The notes: a model not told the origin generated them from the letters alone. A stretch of DNA of 64,000 nt from Hyphomicrobiales bacterium (GCA_003169835.1 PNAI01000018.1:20950-84949), one strand, 5' to 3'; numbered from the stretch's first letter, positions 1 to 9,046 are shown. Numbers and translations are program-made.

Positions 1-7
1 TTTCCCG

Positions 8-38
8 CCTTCGCGAAGCCCGCTTTGGCGGGCGAAGG
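8..38. repeat. Imperfect nested hairpin
   Basis: CCTTCG (8-13) pairs with CGAAGG (33-38), and CCCGC (19-23) pairs with GCGGG (28-32) around a TTTG loop. A CGAAG bulge lies on one side. It sits about 150 bp past the stop of the leftward TPR gene. No T-run follows on either strand, so a dispersed intergenic repeat is as likely as a terminator. Copy number cannot be judged from this window. Confidence 0.35.
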
Positions 39-185
39 AAGGTCGGAAAAGATCATGCTCAAACAAAAAGCTAGAGCCCTGCTCTGATTCCATCAAGGTG
101 GATAAGGCTCTAGCGCACGCGGTCAATACACCACGCCGATTGCTCGGCATGATCGATCGCAACAACATTATGGAATTGAATCGAA

Positions 186-3100
186 TTAAGCCGGCGGCGT
201 CCCGCCCGCGACGGGCTTTGCCGGCGGCGCTGGCTCGCCGGCCACGGGTAAAGGCGTCTCGGATGGCGGCGCCGCGCTCATTTCCGGGAAACGCGTGCGC
301 ATGTCGCGCAGGAAGTTTTCCAGCGTATCGACCGATGCAATCGTACGCACGACATCCCTGAACTCGGCGCTGTTGGTGCCGTATCCGCCGGTAACGACCT
401 CGAAGGCGCGCCGATCGGCTCCCTCCGTCATCTTGGCCGCATATTTTTCCTTCAGGCGAGAAATTCCGATCGCATCGTTCCCCAGCGCAAATCCGATACC
501 CGCCCTGAGGATGTCGATGCGTTCGACGTCGGAAAGCGGTTCGAACGCCTTCCAGCGATCGCCGTAGAGCAGTTCGAGCTGTTCCGCCGACCGTTGCCAG
601 CGCCGCGCCGCCCACAGCACGTCGGAGCGCAGCCTCACCGCCTCCCAGCTCTCGAGATTGGCGACGATCTCGAGCGCAAGATCATGCCGCCCGATATCCG
701 ACAGCGCGCGCGCCTCGATGAGCAGGCGCTGGTTGCGCATTTCGTTGGAGAGATCTGCCGTGCGCGTTGCCCGCAGAACGGCCTGCGCGAAGTCCGGCTT
801 GTGGTTGAGCAGGTACACGACCGCGAGTTTGGTCGCCACCTGCGCCCGCGCCGCGCCTTGCAGGCGATTGTCGACCTGATGCTGCAGCAATTCGGCGGCC
901 TGATCGAGCAGATCGACCGAGACCAGCCGGTCGGCGAGCCGCCGTATCATCTCATCGCCGCGCCGGCCGATCGGCACAAGATCGCGGAAATCGTAAAACA
1001 TGCTGAGCGCGTCGATGGCCGGAATCGAATCGCCCTTGCCGACGAGGAACAACGCGTCGAAGGTGACGGCCGCGCGGTCCTGTATGCGCCGCGTCATATC
1101 GGAATTCGGATTGGCCACGATCGCCATCCGCATCACATTGAATGCATCGCGATAGCGCGTCTCATCAGTGTAGAATTGCGCCAAGTATTGCAAAGCCTCG
1201 ATCTCAGTTTCATCGCCGCGCCACGTCGCGGTCAGCGATTCGAGATCGCCAATGACATCGGCTTTCTTGGCGCTGCCGAGCGCATAGCGCAGCATCAACT
1301 CGCGCAACCGGGCTTGCGACGCCGCCGGACGATTCAAAGAACCGGCCGCCGCTCCATAGGAGGCGAGCGCATCTTCCTTGCGGCCGAGTCCTTCCTCCAG
1401 TCGTCCCGTGAGCACCAAAATTGCAGGCTCGAGATCGGCCGGCACGCCCACCGTTTCGATATCGTTGAGCCGGCGCGTGGCCGAAGCGTAATCTCCGACC
1501 TCGATCGAGACGCGCAGCGCGTCCTTGAGCGCCGCCAATTGCAGTTCGATCGGTAGCGTTCCCATTGCGCCTTCGACGCCGCGAAAACCCTCGCGCGCCT
1601 CCGCCCATTTGCCTTGCCGCGCAGAGGCGATCGCGCGCCACAACTGCGCGTCCTGCTGATTGCCGACGTACGGATTTGACAGATCCTTAAGCGCCAAATC
1701 GACGCGATCGAACATGAGACTGGCGACCGCGCGAAGCACCAGCGCAGTGGGATCCTCCGCGGTCGGCCGGTCGTCGGCGACAATCACGTCGAGCACGGCC
1801 TTCGCCTCGACGAACATCTGATGCGAAAGATAGAACCGCGCGAGATCTAGCCTGTGCACGCTGCGTTTGCCGGGTGATGCCTCGGCCGCGGCGCGGATCA
1901 GATTGACCTGCCGGTCGACGAAATTGGCTTGCCGGTCGGAGCCCCAGATCTGCGAGTCGAACACAACGGCGCGGCTCATATCGACACGCCGCCCAATGCT
2001 GCCGGCGTTCGACAGCGTCAGCCCAGTGGGCCGCCGCAGCACGATCTTGTCGACCGAAAGCTCCGCGCTCAAATCATCCGCCAGCATCTCCACCACAATG
2101 CCGTGCGTCGACGCCAGCGCCCGCAACTCGACGAAGTCTTGCGTCTTGAGAAATCCACGCGCCGGCGCGGGCGCGGTGACCACCAACAGCGTGTCGCCCA
2201 GATCAGGATCCACAAACCGGTGCAGCCGGCGCGGATCGTCGATCGGAATGGTGACGCTCGACCGCGTCGGACCGATGATCGTCCGGTTAATGCTCAGCGG
2301 CCGGCTTGGCGTGGTCACAGTGTCACCAATGGTGACGATCCACGCCGTGCCTTCCACCGTCACACCGACGAGCCGCGGCCGCTCGAGCTTGAGGCGCACC
2401 GCCTGCCCTTCGCCCGTGGACCTAACGTCCGCGCTGCTGATGGTGCTGCTTGAATCGGCATTGAGCGCGGTGACATCGATTTTGGCGGTGCTGTCGAACA
2501 CCAGCCAGAGCATGTCGGCGCGCTGGAACACCGCCGAAGGCGTCTGCGTCGCGAACGGAAACTTAAGACGAAGATTGTCGCCTTGCCGCAAAAGCTGCAC
2601 CGCCACGGGTCGTTGCGCATCAGCCGGCGCGGCTTCCGTCGCAGCGATTTGGGCCGATTCCGCTGGTGCCGATGCAGGCGCGGGCGCGGGAGCGTTGCTA
2701 TTGGCTTCGGCTTTTGGTGCCACGGGGGGTTCGGCGGCGGCCTGTTCGGCTCCGCGTTGCGCCGGTTCGGGCGGCGCATTGGCAACGACGGGAGCAGCCT
2801 GCGATTCAGGCGCTGGCTTGTTCGCCTTGGAAGCGGCCGGCACCGTTTCCGGCGCCTCCGGTCCGACGGCAGGCGCTGCATCAGGGACGGCCTCAGCTTG
2901 GTCCTCGGATTTTTCCTTGGCTGGATTGCGCGCCGTCTTGCTCTCGATCGGCGTGACATCGATGACGTAGTTGCTGTCCTCGCGGAAAGTGCGGATATCG
3001 ACGCCGCTCTGAAACGCGAAATTCACCTTGGCGGTGTCGGTCCCGCTCTCCGCATCGACCGATTCCACCGCCGTAGGAGAATCGAGCTTTGCGTCGGCCA

Positions 3101-3833
3101 GATCGAATCGTAACGGTGCGGCAAACACGAGCGTCAACTTGTCTTTGCCGCGATCGCTCGAAACTCCGGTCAATTCCGGCAGTTCGAACACGTAGCGTGT
3201 GAAGGTCGGCAGTTTCGAAACGCGAACGCGAACCAGCGTGGATTTGCGTGTCGCAACGAGTTGCTGCTGCTGCTTGTTCAGGCGCTCGGCTTCGCGCGTG
3301 CGCCGGGCAAGATCCTCCACCACCTCACGCGGCAGGCCGGGCGGCGGCCCGGTCCAGCTCTCAGGCAGAAGGTCGACAAACAACTGCTCGGCCGCCGTCA
3401 TGGGGCTGACGATGACCCTGCTCGCCAGCGCAAGCCGGATGGCGCGGCCATCCGGATCCCGGCGCGCCGCTCCAATCACTGCGGCGGCGCCAAGATTGAG
3501 CCGATCGACCGAAACATCGACCGGCCGCGGGAAACTGATCACCAGGATGCTGCTGGACAGGCGCACCTGCGCCTCGACCTCCTCGGAGAAACGGATGACG
3601 AGGCGCGTGTATCCCCCGCTGGTGCTGATGCTTATTTCGCCCTTCAGCGGCTCGGCGGCGAGTTGTTGAGGAAATGCCAGGCGCGAGGGGAACAACAGCA
3701 GCCCGATCGCGAAAAACGCGATGAGCGCGTGTAGAAAATAGCTCCAGCGCGTCGGCCGCGGTGAAAGCCACGCGTCAATCCGCACCCAAAGCGGCGGCTG
3801 GACAACCTTTTTGGAAACCGACGGCCTCGACAT
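186..3833 (-). CDS. Large membrane-anchored TPR protein of the flagellar cluster
   Basis: About 1215 residues. One hydrophobic segment (about residues 33-52) follows a basic N-terminus, so most of the protein should be periplasmic. Residues about 65-165 and 190-300 are beta-rich and alternate in a way that recalls AMIN-type domains; this is my reading, not a search result. A long Ala/Pro/Glu-rich linker (about 300-410) follows, then a second beta-rich part. From about residue 680 to the end come helical TPR-like repeats. I start at the ATG at 3833; a TTG four codons upstream is possible but has its GGAG almost touching it. It lies 107 bp downstream of the motE-like gene, and a CtrA-type box fills that gap. 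The position suggests a motor or chemotaxis accessory role. The function is unknown to me. Confidence 0.8.
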   Translation of the reverse strand: MSRPSVSKKVVQPPLWVRIDAWLSPRPTRWSYFLHALIAFFAIGLLLFPSRLAFPQQLAAEPLKGEISISTSGGYTRLVIRFSEEVEAQVRLSSSILVISFPRPVDVSVDRLNLGAAAVIGAARRDPDGRAIRLALASRVIVSPMTAAEQLFVDLLPESWTGPPPGLPREVVEDLARRTREAERLNKQQQQLVATRKSTLVRVRVSKLPTFTRYVFELPELTGVSSDRGKDKLTLVFAAPLRFDLADAKLDSPTAVESVDAESGTDTAKVNFAFQSGVDIRTFREDSNYVIDVTPIESKTARNPAKEKSEDQAEAVPDAAPAVGPEAPETVPAASKANKPAPESQAAPVVANAPPEPAQRGAEQAAAEPPVAPKAEANSNAPAPAPASAPAESAQIAATEAAPADAQRPVAVQLLRQGDNLRLKFPFATQTPSAVFQRADMLWLVFDSTAKIDVTALNADSSSTISSADVRSTGEGQAVRLKLERPRLVGVTVEGTAWIVTIGDTVTTPSRPLSINRTIIGPTRSSVTIPIDDPRRLHRFVDPDLGDTLLVVTAPAPARGFLKTQDFVELRALASTHGIVVEMLADDLSAELSVDKIVLRRPTGLTLSNAGSIGRRVDMSRAVVFDSQIWGSDRQANFVDRQVNLIRAAAEASPGKRSVHRLDLARFYLSHQMFVEAKAVLDVIVADDRPTAEDPTALVLRAVASLMFDRVDLALKDLSNPYVGNQQDAQLWRAIASARQGKWAEAREGFRGVEGAMGTLPIELQLAALKDALRVSIEVGDYASATRRLNDIETVGVPADLEPAILVLTGRLEEGLGRKEDALASYGAAAGSLNRPAASQARLRELMLRYALGSAKKADVIGDLESLTATWRGDETEIEALQYLAQFYTDETRYRDAFNVMRMAIVANPNSDMTRRIQDRAAVTFDALFLVGKGDSIPAIDALSMFYDFRDLVPIGRRGDEMIRRLADRLVSVDLLDQAAELLQHQVDNRLQGAARAQVATKLAVVYLLNHKPDFAQAVLRATRTADLSNEMRNQRLLIEARALSDIGRHDLALEIVANLESWEAVRLRSDVLWAARRWQRSAEQLELLYGDRWKAFEPLSDVERIDILRAGIGFALGNDAIGISRLKEKYAAKMTEGADRRAFEVVTGGYGTNSAEFRDVVRTIASVDTLENFLRDMRTRFPEMSAAPPSETPLPVAGEPAPPAKPVAGGTPPA

Positions 3834-3896
3834 ACGCGCGCTCAAACTCCGACCGCTGATCGCACAAATCAGCAGCCTGAGCCTAAATGGACGCGT

Positions 3897-3911
3897 TTAA
3901 TGACGCCTTAA
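3897..3911. promoter_or_regulatory. CtrA-type box TTAA-N7-TTAA
   Basis: TTAA (3897-3900), seven bases, then TTAA (3908-3911) followed by C. This is an exact match to the full CtrA consensus of Caulobacter and Rhizobiales. It lies in the 107-bp gap before the leftward TPR gene, about 65 bp from its start, where it could control that gene independently of the fliL-fliM operon. Confidence 0.55.
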
Positions 3912-3940
3912 CTGTACCCGTAAAAAATACGAGCCGCGGG

Positions 3941-4846
3941 TCATGAGCCGTTAGGACGCCCCTCAATCTTGGGCAAAGCATTGGGGTCTGCGGCTTTTTC
4001 GCCGCCATTTGCGCGGGTTGCAAGTTCCATGGTGAGCCGCTCGGCCGCATCCGGAGTCATCTGCGCCAGGATTTCGGACATCTTGCGCGGATTGATCTGG
4101 GACGTCATATCGAGCAGCACCTTCATGTCGAGCCGGTCGAAAATCTTGGCCGCGTCCTTGGGCTTCATGTTCTCATACATGGTGGCAAGATTTTTGAAGC
4201 GCGACGTCTCGGCTACTTCCTTATTCTGCGCGCCGGTACCGGCCTTCGCATCAAGCTCCTTGAGCTCGTTGGTGCGCGTACCAAGACGCTGCTCGGATTC
4301 CTTGAGCATACTTTCGCGTATATCGAGTTCCCGCGCGCGCTTGTCGAGCTCCTGACGGCGCTCATGCAGACGCTCAAGGATCGCGCGTTCCGCCGGCGAG
4401 ACTGGGCGATTGCCATCGAGCTGGATCGGCGTTCCGTTGACGACCGGAGGCTTGATTTCCGGCGGCTTGGTTGTGGGAGCGGGCAACGTCGCATCCTTGC
4501 TCGCGGGCGGGGCGGCCGCGCTGGAACCGGTCACAGTCACCGGATTTGTCGTAACTGGTCCGCTGGGATTGATCGAACTGGTCACGTCGGGATAACCGAA
4601 AATCTCTTGCATCCACGAAGGCCGCCCACCGGACGAAGTCGGCGCACCGTTGAGCGTCACGGTCTGCGGCTCGAGCATCTGAGTGGTCGGAGCCAGCGAG
4701 AGCGTGCGGTTACTGTTCCCCAACGTGCGTGAACTAAACAGATAACCGCCGTCGAACATCAGCCCCACGATCTTAAGAGCGAACAGGCACCCGGTCGCGG
4801 CCAGCACGACTGGGATAAGCCGAAATTCGCGCAGCAGTCGGATCAT
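3941..4846 (-). CDS. motE: MotE-like flagellar motor accessory protein (MgtE N-domain type)
   Basis: 301 residues. A membrane segment near residues 12-30 is followed by a Pro/Thr/Ser-rich linker, a coiled coil (about 150-205) and a C-terminal helical domain (about 215-285). That last domain carries the MgtE-N/MotE signature around MYENMKPKDAAKIFDRLD and PRKMSEILAQM. In Rhizobiales, MotE is a periplasmic chaperone or stabiliser for MotC or the motor. Its ATG overlaps the stop of the DUF6468 gene by four bases, so the two are translationally coupled. The family call is firm. The exact symbol is by analogy, since alphaproteobacteria have several such proteins. Confidence 0.8.
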   Translation of the reverse strand: MIRLLREFRLIPVVLAATGCLFALKIVGLMFDGGYLFSSRTLGNSNRTLSLAPTTQMLEPQTVTLNGAPTSSGGRPSWMQEIFGYPDVTSSINPSGPVTTNPVTVTGSSAAAPPASKDATLPAPTTKPPEIKPPVVNGTPIQLDGNRPVSPAERAILERLHERRQELDKRARELDIRESMLKESEQRLGTRTNELKELDAKAGTGAQNKEVAETSRFKNLATMYENMKPKDAAKIFDRLDMKVLLDMTSQINPRKMSEILAQMTPDAAERLTMELATRANGGEKAADPNALPKIEGRPNGS

Positions 4847-5298
4847 GCCGCATGGCCCTGCGCACGTGTGCGCGTACGCTCGGCAAAGGCTCGCGCCGCC
4901 GCCATGATGGCCTTGGTGTCGGGCGCGGCCGGCTTCGCCGCTGATTTGGCGTCCGCTTTTCCTGTCGCCAGCGGCCGAATGGCTGCGATCTGCGCAAGCC
5001 GATTTAAGATGCCTTCACCGGCTTCGATCTGGCTTTCGATCTCACTTGTGAATTTCTCGGCGCCTCGCAGGCGTTCCCCCAACGTCTGTTCGGCCTCGCG
5101 CATCGTTGTTTTCAAGCCGGCAATCGCCCGCTCGGCGGTTTCGCTCGCCGTGATCAGCTCTGCAATCGTCGCTCTCAGATTCTTCTCACCGCCCTTGAAT
5201 TGCGTAATGCCCCTGTTGAGCCGAACGCAATAGAGAATGGTGAATAGCAGCAGGACCGCAACCATGCTTTCGACAATGAAAGGAAAGCCATAGCTCAT
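4843..5298 (-). CDS. DUF6468 flagellar-cluster membrane protein
   Basis: 151 residues. An N-terminal membrane segment (about residues 8-25) is followed by a conserved LNRGITQFKGGE region, a coiled coil (about 45-100), and an Ala/Lys-rich tail. This architecture and its place directly after fliM are typical of DUF6468 proteins in alphaproteobacterial flagellar clusters. Both ends overlap neighbours by ATGA (fliM upstream, motE-like downstream), so it is an internal operon gene. No biochemical function is established. Confidence 0.8.
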   Translation of the reverse strand: MSYGFPFIVESMVAVLLLFTILYCVRLNRGITQFKGGEKNLRATIAELITASETAERAIAGLKTTMREAEQTLGERLRGAEKFTSEIESQIEAGEGILNRLAQIAAIRPLATGKADAKSAAKPAAPDTKAIMAAARAFAERTRTRAQGHAA

Positions 5299-6548
5299 GC
5301 TGCCTCCATGCGGCTGTTGGATTGATCCGCCTTCTCAAACATGGCGAACGTGGTGCGCGTGCGGCGCAACGTTTTCGCAACGCGCACCGCGACGCGATCG
5401 CCGACCCGTCCCATACGGCCTTCGCTCAGAATGACGTCGCCGCATCGGATTTTTACCAGCGCATCGGCCCTCATTTCGAGCATCAGCGTATCGCCGACCT
5501 CGAGCTTCACCATCCGCCGGAGCGGAAGGTACGCCTCGTATAGGACCGCATCGACTGCAATCCCGGCTTGTCCGATTTCGGTGGCGAGGTGTCCTTCCCA
5601 GATCGGATCGCGGCCGAACTTCTCGCCCATGAACATCTGCAGCAGCACGCCGCGGATCGGCTCGATCGTGGCGTAAGGCAGCAGCAATTCGATATCGCCG
5701 CCGCGATCCTCCATGTCGATCCGCAAACGCACCAGGATCGCCGCATTGGCCGGCCGTGAAATCGCGGCAAAACGCGGATTGGTCTCCATCCGGTCGATGT
5801 TGAACTTGACCGGCGAGAGCGGCTTGAACGCGAGTTCCGCGTCCGCAAGCACGACCTCAATCATGCGCTTGACCAGATTGGACTCGATCGTGGTGTAGGG
5901 CCGCCCCTCGACGCGGATTTCGGTCTGGCCGCGCCGCCCGCCGAGCAACACGTCGATGATCGAGTAGATCAGGCTTGAATTGACGGTGATAAGGCCGAAG
6001 TTGTCCCATTCCTCCGCCCGAAACACGGAAAGGATCGCCGGCAGCGGGATCGAGTTGAGGTAGTCGCCGAAGCGCACCGACGTAATGCGGTCAAGCGATA
6101 CTTCGACGTTGTCGGAAGTGAAGTTGCGCAGGCTCGTCGTCATCAACCGGACCAGCCGGTCGAACACGATTTCCAGCATCGGCAGGCGCTCGTAGGAGAC
6201 CATCGCCGAATCGATGATCGCGCGAATGCCGGAATTGTTGTTGAGCGCGACATCGCCAAGGCTAAATCCAAGCAGGCTGTCGATTTCTTCCTGGTTGAGG
6301 ACGCGCTCGGCGCCACCCTTGCCGGACTGCAAGTTGGTCGAACTATCGTCGAGCATGGCCGCCCATTGCGTAGCCGTCTGATCGCCCGCCGCACTAGGAG
6401 CCGCGCCCACACCGGCACCGGCATCCGCACCGGCTACCGCCTTCGCTCCGGATTTTCCACCCGCTTCCGCAGATCCTTGCTCACCATCGAGCGCAAGACC
6501 CCATTCGGCGGCAAGTGCGTTTTGATCAACCTGGTCTTTTTGGGCCAT
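5295..6548 (-). CDS. fliM: Flagellar motor switch protein FliM
   Basis: 417 residues, longer than the roughly 330 of enterobacterial FliM. FliM is the C-ring protein that binds CheY-P and sets rotation direction. The middle domain (about 115-310) shows typical FliM blocks such as GDYLNSIPLPAILSVFRAEEW and VKRMIEVVLADAELAFK. The C-terminal SpoA domain (about 325-400) contains LEVGDTLMLEMRADALVKIRCGD split over two strands. The CheY-binding motif EIDSLLGF is at residues 88-95, after an Ala/Gly-rich N-terminal extension. The gene follows fliL by 12 bp and overlaps the DUF6468 gene by four bases. Confidence 0.96.
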   Translation of the reverse strand: MAQKDQVDQNALAAEWGLALDGEQGSAEAGGKSGAKAVAGADAGAGVGAAPSAAGDQTATQWAAMLDDSSTNLQSGKGGAERVLNQEEIDSLLGFSLGDVALNNNSGIRAIIDSAMVSYERLPMLEIVFDRLVRLMTTSLRNFTSDNVEVSLDRITSVRFGDYLNSIPLPAILSVFRAEEWDNFGLITVNSSLIYSIIDVLLGGRRGQTEIRVEGRPYTTIESNLVKRMIEVVLADAELAFKPLSPVKFNIDRMETNPRFAAISRPANAAILVRLRIDMEDRGGDIELLLPYATIEPIRGVLLQMFMGEKFGRDPIWEGHLATEIGQAGIAVDAVLYEAYLPLRRMVKLEVGDTLMLEMRADALVKIRCGDVILSEGRMGRVGDRVAVRVAKTLRRTRTTFAMFEKADQSNSRMEAA

Positions 6549-6560
6549 GGTCCTAGCCTG

Positions 6561-7115
6561 TCACTGCACCACGATCTCTTTGAACAGCACTGCGTTGATC
6601 TTGCCCGGCGCGATCGAGGCGTTGACGCGGCGCGTCAGTTCCTCCTTGAGCCGATAAAGCCCGGCAGAGCCATCGAGATCGCTAGGCCGCAGTTCGCGCA
6701 GATAGGTTTGGAAAGCATCCATCACCCGCGGCATCACCGGCTGGATTTGCGCAATCATGAGCTGGTCGGGCAGCTCGAGCACGATCTTGACCTTAAGATA
6801 TTGCGTGCGGTCGGTGCCGGTGTTCGAAAGATTGACAAGCACCTCCGGCAAATCGACGAACACCACGGGCTTGCCCGGAACCGCCGTCACCTTGGGTTCG
6901 TCGTGGTGTCGGAACAAGAAGAAGTAGGCCGCTCCTCCTCCCGCAAGGACCAGGAATGCCGCGCCGGCGATGATCGCGAGCTTGAGCGACAGAAAACCCA
7001 GGAGCATGCGTTTCGGCTGTTCGGATTCGCCCTCGCCTTTTTCTTCCTCTTCCTCTTCTTCCTCCTCGGGCTCGGGCTCCTTCGCCTTCACTTTTGCTTT
7101 CGCCGCAGATGCCAT
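6561..7115 (-). CDS. fliL: Flagellar basal body protein FliL
   Basis: 184 residues. A cytoplasmic head carries a run of acidic residues (about 12-32). One membrane segment (about 45-66) and a periplasmic FliL domain follow, with VFVDLPEVLVNLSNT and a basic C-terminal part ending NAVLFKEIVVQ. FliL surrounds stators and supports torque generation. It is the first gene of the leftward fliL-fliM operon and diverges from the flgF operon across a 356-bp region holding CtrA-like and sigma54-like sites. The acidic run is unusually long. Confidence 0.93.
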   Translation of the reverse strand: MASAAKAKVKAKEPEPEEEEEEEEEKGEGESEQPKRMLLGFLSLKLAIIAGAAFLVLAGGGAAYFFLFRHHDEPKVTAVPGKPVVFVDLPEVLVNLSNTGTDRTQYLKVKIVLELPDQLMIAQIQPVMPRVMDAFQTYLRELRPSDLDGSAGLYRLKEELTRRVNASIAPGKINAVLFKEIVVQ

Positions 7116-7278
7116 TTTTCAACCTCGAGATGGTCGAAGCGCGCATGCCGGGCGGCGGCCAAACAAAATACATGCCACGGGAGCCCTCCCGCTCTTCATC
7201 GCGCCAACGGTACGTTTGGAATGGTTAACGGATGCTTTCTCTTTGCACTTAAAGGGGAATTTTTTGCCTAGCGTATGC

Positions 7279-7293
7279 TTAACCCGGCGTTTA
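7279..7293. promoter_or_regulatory. CtrA-like box with one mismatch
   Basis: TTAA (7279-7282), seven bases, then TTTA (7290-7293): one mismatch from TTAA-N7-TTAA. In Caulobacter the fliLM promoter is a direct CtrA target, and this site sits between fliL and flgF. Confidence 0.35.
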
Positions 7294-7355
7294 TTGCCGC
7301 CCGGCGGACCTACGCGAATCTACTTAAGTATGTGAAATCACTTAGCTTTCGCAAT

Positions 7356-7371
7356 TGGCACGAGCGCTGCA
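7356..7371 (+). promoter_or_regulatory. Sigma54 (RpoN) promoter for flgFGAH
   Basis: TGGCACGAGCGCTGCA places GG and GC exactly ten bases apart, with a full TGGCACG -24 element and CTGC in place of TTGC at -12. It lies about 100 bp upstream of the flgF start in the right orientation. Class III/IV flagellar genes of alphaproteobacteria commonly use such promoters. Confidence 0.7.
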
Positions 7372-7471
7372 ATGGACTTACTCGAAACGCGGCTTGGGAG
7401 AGCTGGCGGTTCCGCAAAGTGGTCCTGCCTGGGAGGGCAGAGCCGCAAAGCGATTTAAGGGAGCAAGTTCG

Positions 7472-8239
7472 ATGGCAAACAATTTTCTCATCGCTCTGTC
7501 CTGGCAGACAGCGATGCGTCGCGAACTCGAGGTTGTTTCCAACAACGTCGCCAACCTCGGCACGACCGGCTACAAGAGCGACAATTCCGCATTCTCCGAA
7601 TTTTTGATGCCGGGCGCGCACGCCGATCAATTCGCCGGGCCCGACCGGCGCTTGAGCTTCGTGCAAGACCGCGCCACCTGGCACGATTACAGTCAGGGCC
7701 CGTTTCAGCAGACCGGCGGCCCCCTGGACGTCGCGATCGACGGCGAAGGATTTTTCGCCATCCAGACCCCGCGCGGCGAACGCTACACCCGCAACGGCGG
7801 ATTCCAACTCAACAACACCGGTGAAATCGTGACCAGCGCGGGCGATCGCGTGCTCGGCGAGTCCGGCCCCATCGTTTTGCAGCCGACCGATCGCGACATC
7901 GTCGTGACTTCCGACGGCACCGTCAAAGTGCGCGAAGGCGTGAGCCTCACTTCGGATTCCACCCGCGGCAAGTTGCGGTTGGTCACCTTTGCCAACCCGC
8001 AAGCTCTGCGAAAGGACGGCACCAGCATGTTTACCGCGCCCGCAGGGACGCAGCCCCAGCCCGCGCAGAAAATTAGCATCGCGCATGGCGTGCTCGAAAA
8101 ATCCAACGTTCGTTCCGTCGTCGAGATGACGCGCCTGATCGAGATCACCCGCAAATACACCGAGGTCGCCAACATGGTTCAGCAGCAAAGCGACTTGCGC
8201 CGCAGCGCTATTCAACAACTGGCCGACGTACCGGCATAA
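7472..8239 (+). CDS. flgF: Flagellar proximal rod protein FlgF
   Basis: 255 residues. The N-terminus carries the rod/hook signature ELEVVSNNVANLGTTGYK. The C-terminus carries the matching amphipathic helix around VVEMTRLIEITRKYTEVANM. The middle includes GPLDVAIDGEGFFAIQTPRGE, typical of FlgF/FlgG. FlgF builds the proximal rod in the periplasm and is secreted by the flagellar type III machine. I use the ATG at 7472, preceded by AAGGGAG. The frame stays open 39 codons further upstream, but that part covers the promoter. It is the first gene of flgF-flgG-flgA-flgH. Confidence 0.95.
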   Translation: MANNFLIALSWQTAMRRELEVVSNNVANLGTTGYKSDNSAFSEFLMPGAHADQFAGPDRRLSFVQDRATWHDYSQGPFQQTGGPLDVAIDGEGFFAIQTPRGERYTRNGGFQLNNTGEIVTSAGDRVLGESGPIVLQPTDRDIVVTSDGTVKVREGVSLTSDSTRGKLRLVTFANPQALRKDGTSMFTAPAGTQPQPAQKISIAHGVLEKSNVRSVVEMTRLIEITRKYTEVANMVQQQSDLRRSAIQQLADVPA

Positions 8240-8257
8240 CGACCGAGAGATATCACC

Positions 8258-9046
8258 ATGCGCGCACTCCACACCGCCGCGACCGGCATGATGGCCCAGG
8301 AACTCAACGTCCAGGTCATTTCCAACAATATCGCCAACATGCGCACCACCGGCTACAAACGCCAGCGTGCCGAGTTTCAGGATTTGCTTTACGAACACGT
8401 GCGCCGCATCGGCACACAGACATCGAACCAAGGAAATATCCTGCCGGTCGGCGTCGACCTTGGCGGCGGCGTCAAGACCGTCGGCACGCCTCGCATCATG
8501 ACTCAGGGCACGTTATCGCAAACCGGCTCCGAGCTCGACCTTGCGATCCGCGGCGAAGGTTTCTTCAAAGTCCTCATGCCGGACGGCACGTTCACCTATA
8601 CGCGCGACGGCTCGTTCCAGATGGATCAGCAGGGCCGCATTGTCACGGTGCAAGGCCAAGTGCTAGTGCCCGGCATCACGCTCCCGCAGAGCGCCACCGG
8701 CCTGACCATCAATGCGCAAGGCCAGGTCTCGGTGACGCCAACGGGGTCCACGACACCGAGCGTATTGGGACAGATCACGCTCACGCGCTTCATCAACAAG
8801 GCCGGCCTGCAACCGATCGGCGACAACCTCTTCGTTGAAACGCCGGCCTCGGGCACCCCACAGGACGGCACACCCAACACCGATGGCTTTGGCGATCTCA
8901 TGCAGAGCAATCTCGAACAGGCCAACGTCGAGGTGGTGAGCGAAATCTCCGATCTGATCGCCGCGCAACGCGCGTACGAAATGAATGCCAAGGTGATCAC
9001 CGCAACCGACCAGATGCTGTCGGCAACTTCCAACCTGATGCGCTGA
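8258..9046 (+). CDS. flgG: Flagellar distal rod protein FlgG
   Basis: 262 residues, the usual length. The N-terminal motif ELNVQVISNNIANMRTTGYKR and C-terminal SDLIAAQRAYEMNAKVITATD are split FlgG hallmarks. FlgG forms the distal rod, the drive shaft through the P- and L-rings. It lies 18 bp after flgF with a GAGAG ribosome site. Confidence 0.97.
   Translation: MRALHTAATGMMAQELNVQVISNNIANMRTTGYKRQRAEFQDLLYEHVRRIGTQTSNQGNILPVGVDLGGGVKTVGTPRIMTQGTLSQTGSELDLAIRGEGFFKVLMPDGTFTYTRDGSFQMDQQGRIVTVQGQVLVPGITLPQSATGLTINAQGQVSVTPTGSTTPSVLGQITLTRFINKAGLQPIGDNLFVETPASGTPQDGTPNTDGFGDLMQSNLEQANVEVVSEISDLIAAQRAYEMNAKVITATDQMLSATSNLMR

Larger units (their letters stand above)
7116..7471. other. Divergent control region between fliL and flgF
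   Basis: 356 bp without a gene. It holds a near-consensus CtrA box (7279-7293) and a sigma54-type promoter for the rightward operon (7356-7371). No sigma54-type site facing fliL was found. Confidence 0.6.

Noticed and set aside
1867-2970. 367-codon open frame antisense to the TPR protein
   Set aside because: Low-complexity Ala/Gly/Ser sequence with no start signal or family match.
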